A program made the translations under genes and the position numbers. The notes under the pieces are model-generated. The model was not told the origin of the DNA, made no database searches, and saw only the letters and a list, made by a program, of their open reading frames with translations. From Cephalothrix simula (lineage: Eukaryota; Nemertea; Palaeonemertea; Archinemertea; Cephalotrichidae), in contig JAXIUW010190957.1 of assembly GCA_035591015.1 (NCBI GenBank), positions 1-12,085 of the forward strand: a stretch of 12,085 bases of DNA, given 5' to 3'. Positions 1-9,445 of this stretch are shown here, piece after piece. Numbering within the stretch: position 1 is the stretch's first letter; each line of letters begins with the position of its first letter.

Positions 1-250
1 GCGATTCGCGACTCGCGATTTACAAGATCCCAATCTAGCCGGCCTGAGATGTAAATCGCGAATCGCGAATTGACATGTCCGAGAAGAAATCGTAGAATCC
101 AGCAGCCCTGGGATCTTGCGAATTAATTCGCGCTTGCAAATTAATTCGCGCTTGCGAATACACTCGTGCTTGCGAATCTATTCGCGCTTGCAAATTGATT
201 TACACAGCGCTCGCGAATTGCGATTCGCGGTTTTTTAATTCGCGACTTAC
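1..250. repeat. CpG-dense, self-complementary block containing an 18-bp tandem repeat
   Basis: Four 18-bp units lie head to tail at 120-137, 138-155, 156-173 and 174-191. Their consensus is AAATTAATTCGCGCTTGC, and a decayed fifth follows to about 214. The surrounding bases are built from GCGATTCGCG and GCGAATTGCG words. Bases 1-23 are nearly the reverse complement of 51-72, and AAGATCCCA (24-32) pairs exactly with TGGGATCTT (109-117), so either strand could fold extensively. TCGCGA-type words occur here and hardly elsewhere in the window. It may be the edge of a foldback transposon or a small satellite. It runs off the left end, so its limits are unknown. Confidence 0.7.
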
Positions 251-1640
251 AGAATGCGAAAAGCTCTGGACATATATAGGATATTTGGGACACGGTCATT
301 TCATTTTGTGCCGGATACTCTATGATAAACAAAATACGAAAATGTTCTTTGGTTTGAAATAAGCTCTAATGTCCGCGGCCGATGGTTTTTGGCCCAAAAA
401 TCCTTAGGCCGAACATATCTGTGGCCGAAATTCCTAGATCCACCATGATAAAACGTGATAAAAACTAAGTGCGAAAGGATCAGAGCCCTCATAGAATTTT
501 ATTTAGTTATTAAAAACAACCGTGCAACTTCAAGATGTATGGAATATATCTGATATTTTATGTATATGATCATTTATTAAAAAGGTGTCCTGTGATGCGC
601 GCAATTTGTCGCAAAATTTAATGGGGAATATCCGAAAGAACGTGCGGATGAAGGACGCTTACTGATTGGTTATTCCCTTTGCTCTTATACCAGATAATTA
701 ACTTTCAAACTTCCTTCACCATTATGCTGAAATAATTAATTTTGTAACACTTTGACCAGCTTAAAAATAATTGGACCTATAATGACAAAATTTTTAGTTA
801 AATATATAATTATTTCTCATTTGAGCTACTACTTTGTTAGAAGTTCTTTATTAAAAGTATCGGAAGCTTTTTCTGTAAATTAAACTTAATTAAACGCCTA
901 AAATGTCATTTTAAATGAATCCGAATCGCCATTGATGACAATTTTTCTTGTCAACAACAAAACAATGGAAAGTTTAATAGGATATTTTAATTAGCCCAAT
1001 GACTTTTATTTTTCTATGTTCTCAGAAGTAATGTTCTGAGTAATGAATTAACTTGTGGCCGGATTCCGATCAACAGATCAACAGCAATATCATTACTTTC
1101 TCGTGTTATAAGCTTTAATGTGGCTGACTTACTCCATGTTGGATTTTGAATCATTTGCTTTGTACTTCAATCATTTGGAATCATGACCATTGAAACTCTT
1201 CAGGTAGGCGCTAATAGTTTTTATTTTTACCTTACACTATCAAAGATATATGATAAGAAACATATATAGGTAGTGTACAAATCGGATTGACAGAGGTTTG
1301 AATTTGAGCTTTAAATAGATTGTATCATCTGTTAATTTGAAACACCTCTTATGTTCAGTTGATCTTCAGTGATAGCTGTCGGAATAATTCATAAGAGGTC
1401 AATAGTATTTCTAGGTCGACCATAACTTTTTCGCATATATTTGTTGTGACCATGAAACTGTGACTTAGGGTACACTTTCGTACTACCAATTACTGCTTAG
1501 AAGAAAAGTGAATCATAAATATAGACGAAATAGGTTCTAAACTTCTTTTGGTTGCAGTTGTGTCGGCAGTCCTAGGACTAAAATCAATTAATATATTTTG
1601 AAAAATCTCAATTTTTTCTCAAAAACCATGTTTTATGACC
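251..1640. other. AT-rich intron, no gene recognised
   Basis: I see no exon, tRNA or clear mobile element. The only structure noted is a 9-bp perfect inverted pair, CCTCTTATG at 1345-1353 and CATAAGAGG at 1390-1398, which is weak on its own. Open frames are short and have no recognisable protein similarity. Confidence 0.6.
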
Positions 1641-1671
1641 TGGCCACCCTTAGGGGGCGCAAGCACCGGCC
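1641..1671. other. Small GC-rich patch, probable repeat fragment
   Basis: A GC-rich run containing CCCTTAGGGGGCGC and bounded by GGCC words (1642-1645 and 1668-1671) stands out sharply from the AT-rich flanks. This looks like a fragment of an interspersed repeat, but no ends or target duplication could be defined. Confidence 0.3.
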
Positions 1672-2456
1672 GAAAGTTGGTTTTGGATCTCCATTTTCAT
1701 AAGCTTTTAGAATATACATGTATAGTGGTCTAGGCCCCTACTGATCGGATGAAATTATGACCGTCTTTGGTCGTCTTTGCAACATATTCAAAAGTCTATC
1801 CGATGTGTTCATGACCTATTAGAAAATATAGTATCTGTTTTATCAATATCATATATCTTTCATATGATTTTATCCTCATTTTTTCATTGTTCATCAAAAT
1901 ATCGTGAAAATACTATACTTCTCTTTTATCAATCAATTATCAGATTATTTCCTAAATATATCGTCTCCGAAGATATATCATTTTTGTGGAGTCGTGTCAT
2001 ATGGCATTGAGCTCAACTTTTTTCATCTTATACCTTGGGGTTTCTCATAACTCTAATCCTATTAAAAGAAATCTTAACCCTCGGCTGAAATGTGTCTATC
2101 ACAATCACCATGGAGATAAAATAACAAAAAAGTCTTTTTTATTTTACTCTTTTTGGTGATTTTTGTCATATTAAATCAGGCTCCCATTTTTATTGATAAA
2201 ACATTAAAAGCAACATGGAACTATTCCACATCGATCCAAAATTATTTTTTCGCAGTTTTAAACTCTGTCATAGTGAGTCTATGAAATAAAAAATAGGCTG
2301 ACTCCCTGCTGATTTTCGTTACAATTACTGTTCGAAAAGATTCTTTGTAACAAAATTAATAATTGTGACAGGAAATTAGTCTTTAGTTCTGCTTATTCTA
2401 AGATCAGTTTGAAAATTCTTAACGGAAAGCCAGTTGCTTCTTTAACGAATTTCTCA
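1672..2456. other. AT-rich intron, no gene recognised
   Basis: There are long T- and A-rich runs, notably around 2120-2170. A 77-codon open frame at 1777-2010 has strongly AT-biased composition and no recognisable domain, consistent with chance. Nothing else was seen. Confidence 0.6.
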
Positions 2457-2626
2457 GAAATTGCTTCTTTTATATTGAGATAATTATTCGTATATAATTG
2501 ATACAAAGGAAGATTGAGACCCGAGAGCACTCGGCGGACCCTGGGATCGAACCCACACCCGTCAGATGTTTACCCGAAGGACTGCGCGCTTGACCGCCCG
2601 GCTAGCACGACTTACTGCACGAGAAT
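2457..2626 (-). mobile_element. tRNA-derived SINE (minus strand)
   Basis: On the minus strand a box A-like TAGCCGGGCGGT (complement of 2593-2604) is followed about 40 bases on by a perfect box B, GGTTCGATCCC (complement of 2543-2553). This is the internal RNA polymerase III promoter of a tRNA. The cloverleaf does not close: the T stem has mismatches and the acceptor arms pair poorly. It is therefore a tRNA-derived head and not a working tRNA. About 90 bases of non-tRNA body follow, beginning with CTCTCGGGTCTCAATC. The 8-bp word ATTTCTCA occurs on both sides (2449-2456 and 2627-2634, + strand) and may be the target-site duplication. If so, the element is about 170 bp. The SINE class is well supported. 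The exact ends and the family are inferred. Confidence 0.7.
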
Positions 2627-2634
2627 ATTTCTCA

Positions 2635-4118
2635 CCACCTACCATCGAAAAAAGAGTCGAAATACACAATGAGGGGGGTATGAGAACAGGTTTTTTTTTA
2701 ACAAACTAAGCATGACTCTAGTATAACTATTAAACTCTAGAAAATTGATCAAAGGTATGAGGATTTTCCGGAAGCCCAATAACCCCATTGAGAAAGCCTC
2801 TACCCTATTGAAGCCCCCGGCTGAAGCCTCAAGGCGCCGCTGACGCGAAAGAGGTCTATAGATGCTGGAACAGCTATATATGTGACTCAGGCTTGATTTG
2901 GATTTTTAGAATTACTTTGATCTGGTTAGGGCAGATTCTTGGTCTCTTAACCTTTTGATGTGGTCACCCGGAGTCACCTTTAGATCAAGTCGATAATGCA
3001 CATATTTTCTATATGATGATTATTATTGTTGTTGGATAAGGTTATATCACATATTACTAAGAAAATGATTAACACTGTATGGAATCCTTATATTTGTTGA
3101 TAGCCCCAAGAATTGCCGCTTTGATCCTGAATTATGTTTCATAATATTATTCGTTTTACTTCAATACTAAATTATTTCCACTAGATTTATATCTGCACGG
3201 TTTTAGCCTTTGAATATTCCATAATTGGTGCCCTTGTACGTTCCGTTATGCGTTGGAAAAGGATAAACAACAAAAACAATGGTTGCAGAAATGAAAACAT
3301 GGAATTCGGCAAAGATAACAAGACATTCTGTTGAAAACACGTCCGTTGTTCGTTACTAAACTAGTTACTCGTTACTATAATATTTTGTTACACTTTGTTG
3401 TAAGGATACCTGTGTTCCCAGTTGTCTTCGTCACCCCAGGGGAATTAGACCTGTCTTGACAACTTGACTGATATGGTAGGTAGTTCGTGACTTTTTCGAC
3501 GGAAATCTCTTTACTTCTTCCAATGATCATGTGCAAGAATCGAATCAGGCAATTTTCTAACTTAATTTTATCAAACCGATTTGCTTTTTGACAACCAAAG
3601 ATGTTGATTTGATGACACTGCCAATCCAAGTTAAGATTCTTTTTTTAAGTCAATAATACCAATTCCAGTTACGACCGGCTACGACGGCCATTTTTGATTC
3701 TACGAATTTGTTTGCCTTAACTTTTCTTTATACAAATGTATATGGCATAGACTGTAGTGTCGCTGGTGAAAATATCTTTGGGGTGTTGTTCTCGCAATGT
3801 TCATCATATTTTTAAAAAAGTGTATTTTGGTTTGAAAATTTTTAGTTTTGGTATAAAGTTTTTAAATTGATAAATCAAAATGACCTTGACCTACAGTTTG
3901 AACTTGATAAAACCTGGAATTCAAGAAGAAGGATATCACAGCCATCTTCTTATTGCTTTTATACATCAGAGCCTTGAATTATGCTTTTAAACTACTTCCT
4001 GACTGTGAAAATATCTTTGATCTTCATATTCTTCAACTTAGACTAGCATTTACAACTAGCAATACATTTTTGTTGCTGTTTTTTCAAACCGCATTTATAT
4101 GTGAAAATTCCCCTGATC
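2635..4118. other. Intron with no gene recognised
   Basis: At 2765-2835 there is a GC-richer stretch with loosely repeated GAAGCC(C/T) words (for example 2773, 2810 and 2823), perhaps an old repeat. AAAATGACCTTGACCTAC lies at 3877-3894 and shares TGACCTTGACCT with the element at 5158-5461. An 84-codon minus-strand open frame at 3375-3629 and a 70-codon plus-strand one at 3953-4165 have no recognisable similarity and are within chance length. Confidence 0.55.
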
Positions 4119-4257
4119 ATGTCGGCTCATTGCTCAATCGGTTGCATAAAGCGAACGGTCCTTGATCGCATACTAATACATCGACTAAAGAAGCTGTATT
4201 AGTATTGGTTTAAGGAGCGTTCGCTATAAGCAACCGATAGAGCAATACATCATCATG
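4119..4257. repeat. Long imperfect hairpin with a 14-base loop
   Basis: The arm at about 4119-4180 is the near reverse complement of 4195-4257, separated by only 14 bases (4181-4194). Matching blocks include TACTAATACA against TGTATTAGTA, AAGCGAACG against CGTTCGCT, and ATCGGTTGC (4137-4145) against GCAACCGAT (4230-4238). Pairing continues outward through ATTGCTC/GAGCAAT to CAT/ATG, with scattered mismatches and one-base bulges. The stem would be about 60 bp. It may be a palindromic MITE, or a transcribed hairpin since it lies inside a gene. No target duplication was found, so the class is open. Confidence 0.8.
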
Positions 4258-5157
4258 TCTTGCTTTATGAGATCTTATGAAGTCTGCACTGTCTTGTTAT
4301 TTACCTAATTCAGGGGGGTATTCAGAGAGCTTGTGGGGTTGTTTTGTATTCCTAATAGCTTTTGCCGCTAGAGGCGCTACTGTCAATTATATGACTAATT
4401 AATTTGGTCTCCTGGACTGAATCTTATCTTCTTTATTTTTGCCATAAAGTTTCATATTTTCAAATTAAATTCGTTTTCATATTATGTATTTCCATACACC
4501 CGAGGGGAGGATTATTGACAAAAGTTGTGCCTATGTATTGACCAGCTAATCTAAGATTATCTTTGTCGTCAATAATGTTACAGGTACTACCTTCTGTAAG
4601 AAATATTCCCTTATGTTCTTACCCGCTCTTATAGATATAGCTTAAGGCAAATGTTGCATCAATTCAATATTGAAGTAATTGATGCTGATGAAATTAGTCT
4701 AGTCTAGCTTTGGTAGTATTACTTTTGACGTTTTTTTACGAATGAAGATTGGTGATACCACAGTCATCTTTCATTCCAGTGTCTCTATAGATCATCCCTT
4801 AGTCCCTATATCCACTTTGTGGGATACCAACACTCAGTATCTTCTCTATTAAGCAGCACTAAATTCCCGCATGGCCCAGTCAGATGTGATTATACTGTCA
4901 TGCTTTCTAAATCCTTCGTTTTTGCTGAAATATTCTAATTATTGTGATGCGAGTTAGACAGTTTTTGTGGCTGAGCAATCCCTCGGCATCGTCTCATGGG
5001 ATGTTAACTTAACTCAGTTTATTGATGACTAGTTTCTATTGACTTAGACTATTGTTTTATTTAATTTGTGCCCCGTATGATTTGATAAGGTTAAGCTAAC
5101 TAGTTTCACTTAAAGATAGTGTCATAAATAACATTTTAGTGCTAACTGCTCAATTTT
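4258..5157. other. AT-rich intron, nothing recognised
   Basis: I see no exon, RNA gene, clear repeat or convincing open frame here. Confidence 0.6.
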
Positions 5158-5461
5158 TTAGCTCACCAATGTGAGCCTATCTATCGCCCGGTGTCTGTCG
5201 GTCTGTCTGTGAGCGCCATAAGTGTATCATAGAATGCTTCGATTGTCTTGAAAATCGGTACACAAGTTCATTACCTAATTTATACAATGTATCTTTACAT
5301 GGCCCCCTTTTTGAGCTATTAAGGCTCTTAGCGCCAAATCTATCTCCTAGGCTATTAAGGGCAACCGGTACCATGTTAACAAGAGCAAGGGATAACTCGC
5401 GACGATGAGTTGTGGCGCAATTTTTGTGACCTTGACCTTGAAAATTAGCTCACAATGCGAG
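5158..5461. mobile_element. Probable non-autonomous repeat element with palindromic ends
   Basis: The left end, TTAGCTCACCAATGTGAG (5158-5175), contains a small hairpin, GCTCAC-CAAT-GTGAGC. The right end, TTAGCTCACAATGCGAG (5445-5461), is almost the same sequence in the same orientation. Just inside the left end is CCCGGTGTCTGTCGGTCTGTCTGT-type sequence (about 5187-5210), and just inside the right end is TGACCTTGACCTTGAAA (5427-5443). GCTCAC...GTGAGC followed by a GTC-rich run resembles a repeat I recall as abundant in bivalve and other lophotrochozoan genomes. That recollection needs a repeat-library search. There is no coding capacity. The 65-codon minus-strand open frame here (5177-5374) has no recognisable domain. 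Confidence 0.55.
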
Positions 5462-7109
5462 TCAAAGTAAAAATGTCAAAGTGGTCGTAGAGACTCGATT
5501 TTTTTTAATGATAGCTAATGAAAAGACAAATCACCTACTCTAAAACCGTTTTTCTAAGTAAATATTTTCGCCGTTGGTCAAAATGGACCATTTTAGTATT
5601 AGGTTGAATTTTCAAGAGTGGTCGTAGGTAAACCAAGTGTGGATTGTAAGCTTTCCTGATGCTGGTAGATGCTTCACCGATATTAAAAATGTTAATGGCA
5701 TAATAATTTTCTTATACAGTATGTTGTCAGTATCTTTTAATGCAGCAACTCTACATCAAAATAAGGGCAAAGAATACAAAGTGCTAGAAAAATAGTAGGC
5801 TTCTGGCTTCATGCAGTTATACCCTCATTTCCAGTACTATGAATTTCAAGTTTTGAAAATTTGGTTCTTGAATTAGATTCTCCAGCCTACGATTCTTTTA
5901 GTGACCTTAAGATTGTCAAAGTGACTCTAATTATGGAGTTTCCTTTAGGCTACATGATTTGAAAGGTGTTGTTACAAGATAATTCTGATGTTGCTTCAGG
6001 GAACCGAGAAACTTGTAATTATGAAGAAGTGAATAAGAAAATGCCTCCTAAAATTCACAATGCATTACCCAATTTTTGAGTAATGAAGTGAAGTGAACTT
6101 AAAAGCGTGCCTTTGATCATCGCGACAAAATAATTTAAATTAAAGATAAAATTTTATGAAACTGAGCTCCTGACAACTTTTACCGATATATCGCAATTAA
6201 ATTTTGAATGACATCTAATTGATTCAACTGTAAAAGTACAAAACTTGCTAACTGACCACACCATGGATAGTACATGTAACAGACTCTGAAGAGGAGTACT
6301 TCATCTTCTATAGGAGTTTCTAGGAGCATCGCCTCTTCAAATTGAAAATGTATATGTTTCAAAACTGATGTTTTATTTCCTAAACGGGCATGACAAAAAA
6401 TTAGTGTAATTTTTTGTATCCTAAATAGCAGTGATGACAGATTTTTACAGTGTGCTATTAATCACCGATGCAGATGCTCAGATAGATGCACAGCGCTAAT
6501 ATTTGATAAATGTCATCGGCATGGTGAGCAATGCAAAAATCCCAAGTTTTGGCAACCCTGGCCCCCGACCGTCTGGTTGCTGAATTTCTCAAAATATTCA
6601 TATCATCAGGTTATTCATCCCTGATGTGCATGGCTCAATGGATGCAGCGGACAAGCAACCCGTTCATGTGTGAAGAGGAACATTGCACCCAATGGACAAC
6701 CTCTTTTGACATTTGAAGTGGAATATTCCACCCAATAGTTTATCCTCAGTTACTACTACATTTAATATGCATTCCACAGCCCGTCTGTTTTTTCAGTCAT
6801 ATATTGTGTTGACCGCGACATTCTGTTCTGCACTGGACTCTCATCAGCAAAACATTATAGTGAACACCAGTTAATGGCTAAACTATTGATTGGTATTCTT
6901 TCCTAGAATTTTTTCGATTTTAATTCAATTAACTTGTACTAGTTGAACTATTTATACTGTATCTTTTGATTTATAAATGACTTAAAATCGAATTTACTTT
7001 TGTATTGTGAACAAACTCAAGAGTTTGATACTGAGAAGGATCGAGAAGTGAGCAACAGCACTTAAGTCTTTTTTAGACTTCAAGGAAATGCTTTGGCATA
7101 CATTATGGC
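5462..7109. other. Intron with no gene recognised
   Basis: GTGGTCGTAG occurs twice close to the preceding element (5481-5490 and 5618-5627) and may mark further repeat sequence. A perfect 12-base palindrome, TGGAATATTCCA, lies at 6719-6730. A 61-codon open frame at 6531-6716 sits in slightly GC-richer sequence but has no recognisable domain or good splice signals. Confidence 0.55.
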
Positions 7110-7249
7110 GAAGGCTAAAATCGAAATTAAAGCTGGAATATCAGGACTTACTGCTTGTTGTCTTTTTCTTTAACAGTTTTCTGAACTGTTTGGTATCCTT
7201 AGGTGAAGGCTGTAAAATCTTACTCGAAATTGAAACTGGAATAGCAGGA
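7110..7249. repeat. Degenerate direct repeat, two copies
   Basis: Bases 7110-7146 and 7205-7249 align over 37 positions with three mismatches and two gaps of 2 and 6 bases. Both contain GAAGGCT, AAAATC, GAAATT and CTGGAATA in order, ending in CAGGA. The copies are 95 bases apart and fall in different reading frames, so they are not a protein repeat in one frame. An old local duplication or two fragments of one repeat family would both explain this. Confidence 0.5.
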
Positions 7250-7386
7250 GTGCAGTACCTATTGGATATGAGTGTTATTGGGTATTATTCTTATCATTAT
7301 TGGTTCTTATGCGTTGACTTTACAACTGTATGTTTTGATGTATCCGTGGAACACCTCAATTACTCCTCAATAAGAGCTGGTGTGAT

Positions 7387-7537
7387 AGGAATTAGTGTCC
7401 CTAGGTTTTAAACCCTTATGTCTAAGATGTAAGGCGGCATTAATCCCCAGTTTTAACATTTAACACCAGCTTCGTACACAAAATGTATTGATGATGTATA
7501 CAAATGTATACAAAATTCCCTGGGGACACCAATCCCT
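7387..7537. repeat. Imperfect 19-bp inverted repeat
   Basis: Bases 7387-7405 (AGGAATTAGTGTCCCTAGG) match the reverse complement of 7519-7537 at 16 of 19 positions. They flank about 113 bases of AT-rich sequence with TGTATAC words. This is the geometry of a short terminal-inverted-repeat element, but no target duplication was identified. Confidence 0.4.
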
Positions 7538-7604
7538 TTTATACGAGGCTTAACCAAACCAGTATATTTTTAATTTTTGTATAATGTCGACAAAAGAAGC
7601 CAAG

Positions 7605-7824
7605 CGATGAAGTCCCCGGGGATATTTCAAGGGTCGTTCCATTGGTCACCCCGAACAGCTCCGAAAGTCCAGAAATATAGTTCCATTGCTCATCCTACAA
7701 CCGGATATACGTCATAGAGGTCCCTTGGAGCTCCTCCAACCTGCCCCAGACCAGGAGGAAGGTAGAGGAGATATCAGAAAAGAAGATGGCGGCCAATTGT
7801 CGCTTCAAGCTTTCAATGGCCTAG
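7605..7824 (+). other. GC-richer patch with an AAGATGGCGGCC motif
   Basis: This stretch is clearly richer in G+C and CpG than its surroundings. AAGATGGCGGCC (7783-7794) matches the YY1-type motif often found at animal transcription starts, where the ATG can also be an initiation codon. From the ATG at 7786 the frame runs only 12 codons to TAG (7822-7824), and no consensus donor was seen before the stop. It could be a remnant of a repeat, an intronic regulatory element or the start of an unrecognised transcript. Function is not established. Confidence 0.3.
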
Positions 7825-9218
7825 CTATGAAATAACCAATATGGCTTATTTTAATTCATATGTATCATTTTGTTCTTTGAATCTTTCAAAATTTTGTTCT
7901 TTTGAACCAAATTAAAGGTAGAAAAAATACCATTATCTGGCGAAGTTTTGTGTTTTATACATCTCTGACGAGTTATGCTTTTTAGCAGATGCTTCAAGAC
8001 AGCAGCAATGACACTTACTCCATAGGGAAATCTTAACAGGAGGTAGCTAATGTTTCCTTGGTGAAGTAATGGAACGAAGCTATGTATGTTATGTTGTATA
8101 GCACGATCTTGGACATTGGCTGTACCATTTATACTTTTTATTTGTTTGAAATTTTCAGCTGCTCTCCTTAAAAAACCAGTTGTACGCGATCGGAATCATT
8201 GGGTCTATAATGCCTATTTAGAAAAGCTCAATTTTTAATCTATCTTATACCAAAGGCTGTATAGCTTTTGATTACACGTATCAGGCTAATTTCCAACAAA
8301 TAGAAAACTTCCCCGATTGTAGATAGGGAAATCTGAGAAGAAATATAGGAAATTATTTGTTGAATATCATCGACTATATGGTTAATTTTGTTCTTTGAAT
8401 AGCAGGAAGCGCAGTTGTTAGGAAAATATTGGTTTTCGGGAAGTGGTATTGTTAAACAATCTGCATCTCTATTTAGAATCAAAATTAGTTCTGGGTAGAT
8501 TTCATGAAACAACATGGTGGTATTTTATATTATTTTTGAGTCACGTGATATATTGTATAAAATTTTTGAGAATTCTTTTCCTGCTCTACTATTGAAATTC
8601 AAGGTCTACCGTATCCACAAACCGAAAAACGTCATAAACCATTAACCATATCTCGACTGATCTCGACTACATTTTTTATTCATTTTACTGAAATTAAAAC
8701 TGAAACTTTACATCGTATTGATCAAACGAAAGTAGATGTCTGGGTGTCTCTTTATTAGAGTACTTGATATTTATGCAGTTTGTGTATTGATGATTTTTAA
8801 ATGATGTTGAGGCTACTTGGATGCTATATTGATTCAAATCAATAGTTACTCTTAGGATATGGACTTGTTAATGTTAAGTAACATTATATATTTCTATAGG
8901 CATATTATGAAAAGTCAGAATTATTCATTACTTTGATAAGCAAAACAATGCTTTACTAATTGCTACTTTATTCTCCTAATTGTGTGTAATTTATGTTTCC
9001 AAAGGTTCCTATATTATAGGCAAAATAATTTTGAATGACTTAATTATGCCAGTAAATATCCTTATTTACTGGTAGTAGCTGTGAAGAAAGAAGCACAGCA
9101 TTCGAACGACATCGAGTCTTTAAAGACATGATGAATAGTCAATATTTCATATCACTTCATTTATAACCTTTTCTCCTTCCTTAGTTCTCAGTCTAACTTT
9201 TATTTCCCTCATTTGTAG
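7825..9218. other. AT-rich intron, no gene recognised
   Basis: ATTTTGTTCTTTGAAT occurs at about 7866 and again at about 8387. A perfect 10-bp hairpin with a four-base loop, CCAGTAAATA/TATTTACTGG, lies at 9049-9072. A 91-codon minus-strand open frame (8240-8515) has no recognisable domain and is within chance expectation for this composition. Confidence 0.55.
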
Positions 9219-9327
9219 TGCATTATATTCCAATGCTGTTGCTCACCGCCTTGACAGCTTCAGGAAGTCTCTGCTGCCCGCCATTTGTCTGCCGGAAATA
9301 CAATTCTCCACTAAGGATTTTGAATAA
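9219..9327 (+). other. Possible cryptic or alternative terminal exon
   Basis: A strong acceptor-like tract (CTTTTATTTCCCTCATTTG then TAG at 9216-9218) precedes a GC-richer segment. In the frame after one leftover base, 35 codons stay open from 9220 to a TAA at 9325-9327, including AHRLDSFRKSLLP. The exon at 11624 opens in phase 0, so splicing the same upstream donor to 9219 would be read in another frame and stop within 12 codons. That counts against a simple alternative end of this gene. On the minus strand the same patch reads ACAAATGGCGGGC with a GTGAGC donor-like site 38 bases downstream. The protein is not recognised in any frame. Confidence 0.2.
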
Positions 9328-9445
9328 TGGCTCTTCATAAAACGACGGCTTTCATTTAATGTAACATAATACTCCTCTGATTTTGTGAATTTTGACATAA
9401 GAATCTTGCGGCTTCTGGTTTCTTGGTGTCATGTGGAAGTGGCAG

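Noticed and set aside
141-332. Minus-strand frame with a repeated FASAN-type peptide
   Set aside because: The peptide repeat is the 18-bp DNA tandem repeat read in frame, and 18 is a multiple of three; there is no sign of coding.
2530-2611. A functional tRNA gene on the - strand
   Set aside because: The promoter boxes are present but the acceptor and T stems do not pair properly and no clean anticodon arm forms; a SINE head fits better.
6531-6716. 61-codon open frame in slightly GC-richer sequence
   Set aside because: Many frames of this length are expected by chance; no domain and no good flanking splice sites.
7088-7411. 107-codon open frame, + strand
   Set aside because: At this AT content about one open stretch this long is expected by chance in six frames; there is no domain, and it overlaps a noncoding direct repeat.
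8036-8052. ACAGGAGGTAGCTAATG, resembling a bacterial ribosome binding site and start
   Set aside because: The window is eukaryotic and the frame that follows does not encode a recognisable protein.
8240-8515. 91-codon open frame, - strand, with an ATG
   Set aside because: It is within chance length, has no recognisable domain, and has no convincing splice or promoter context.
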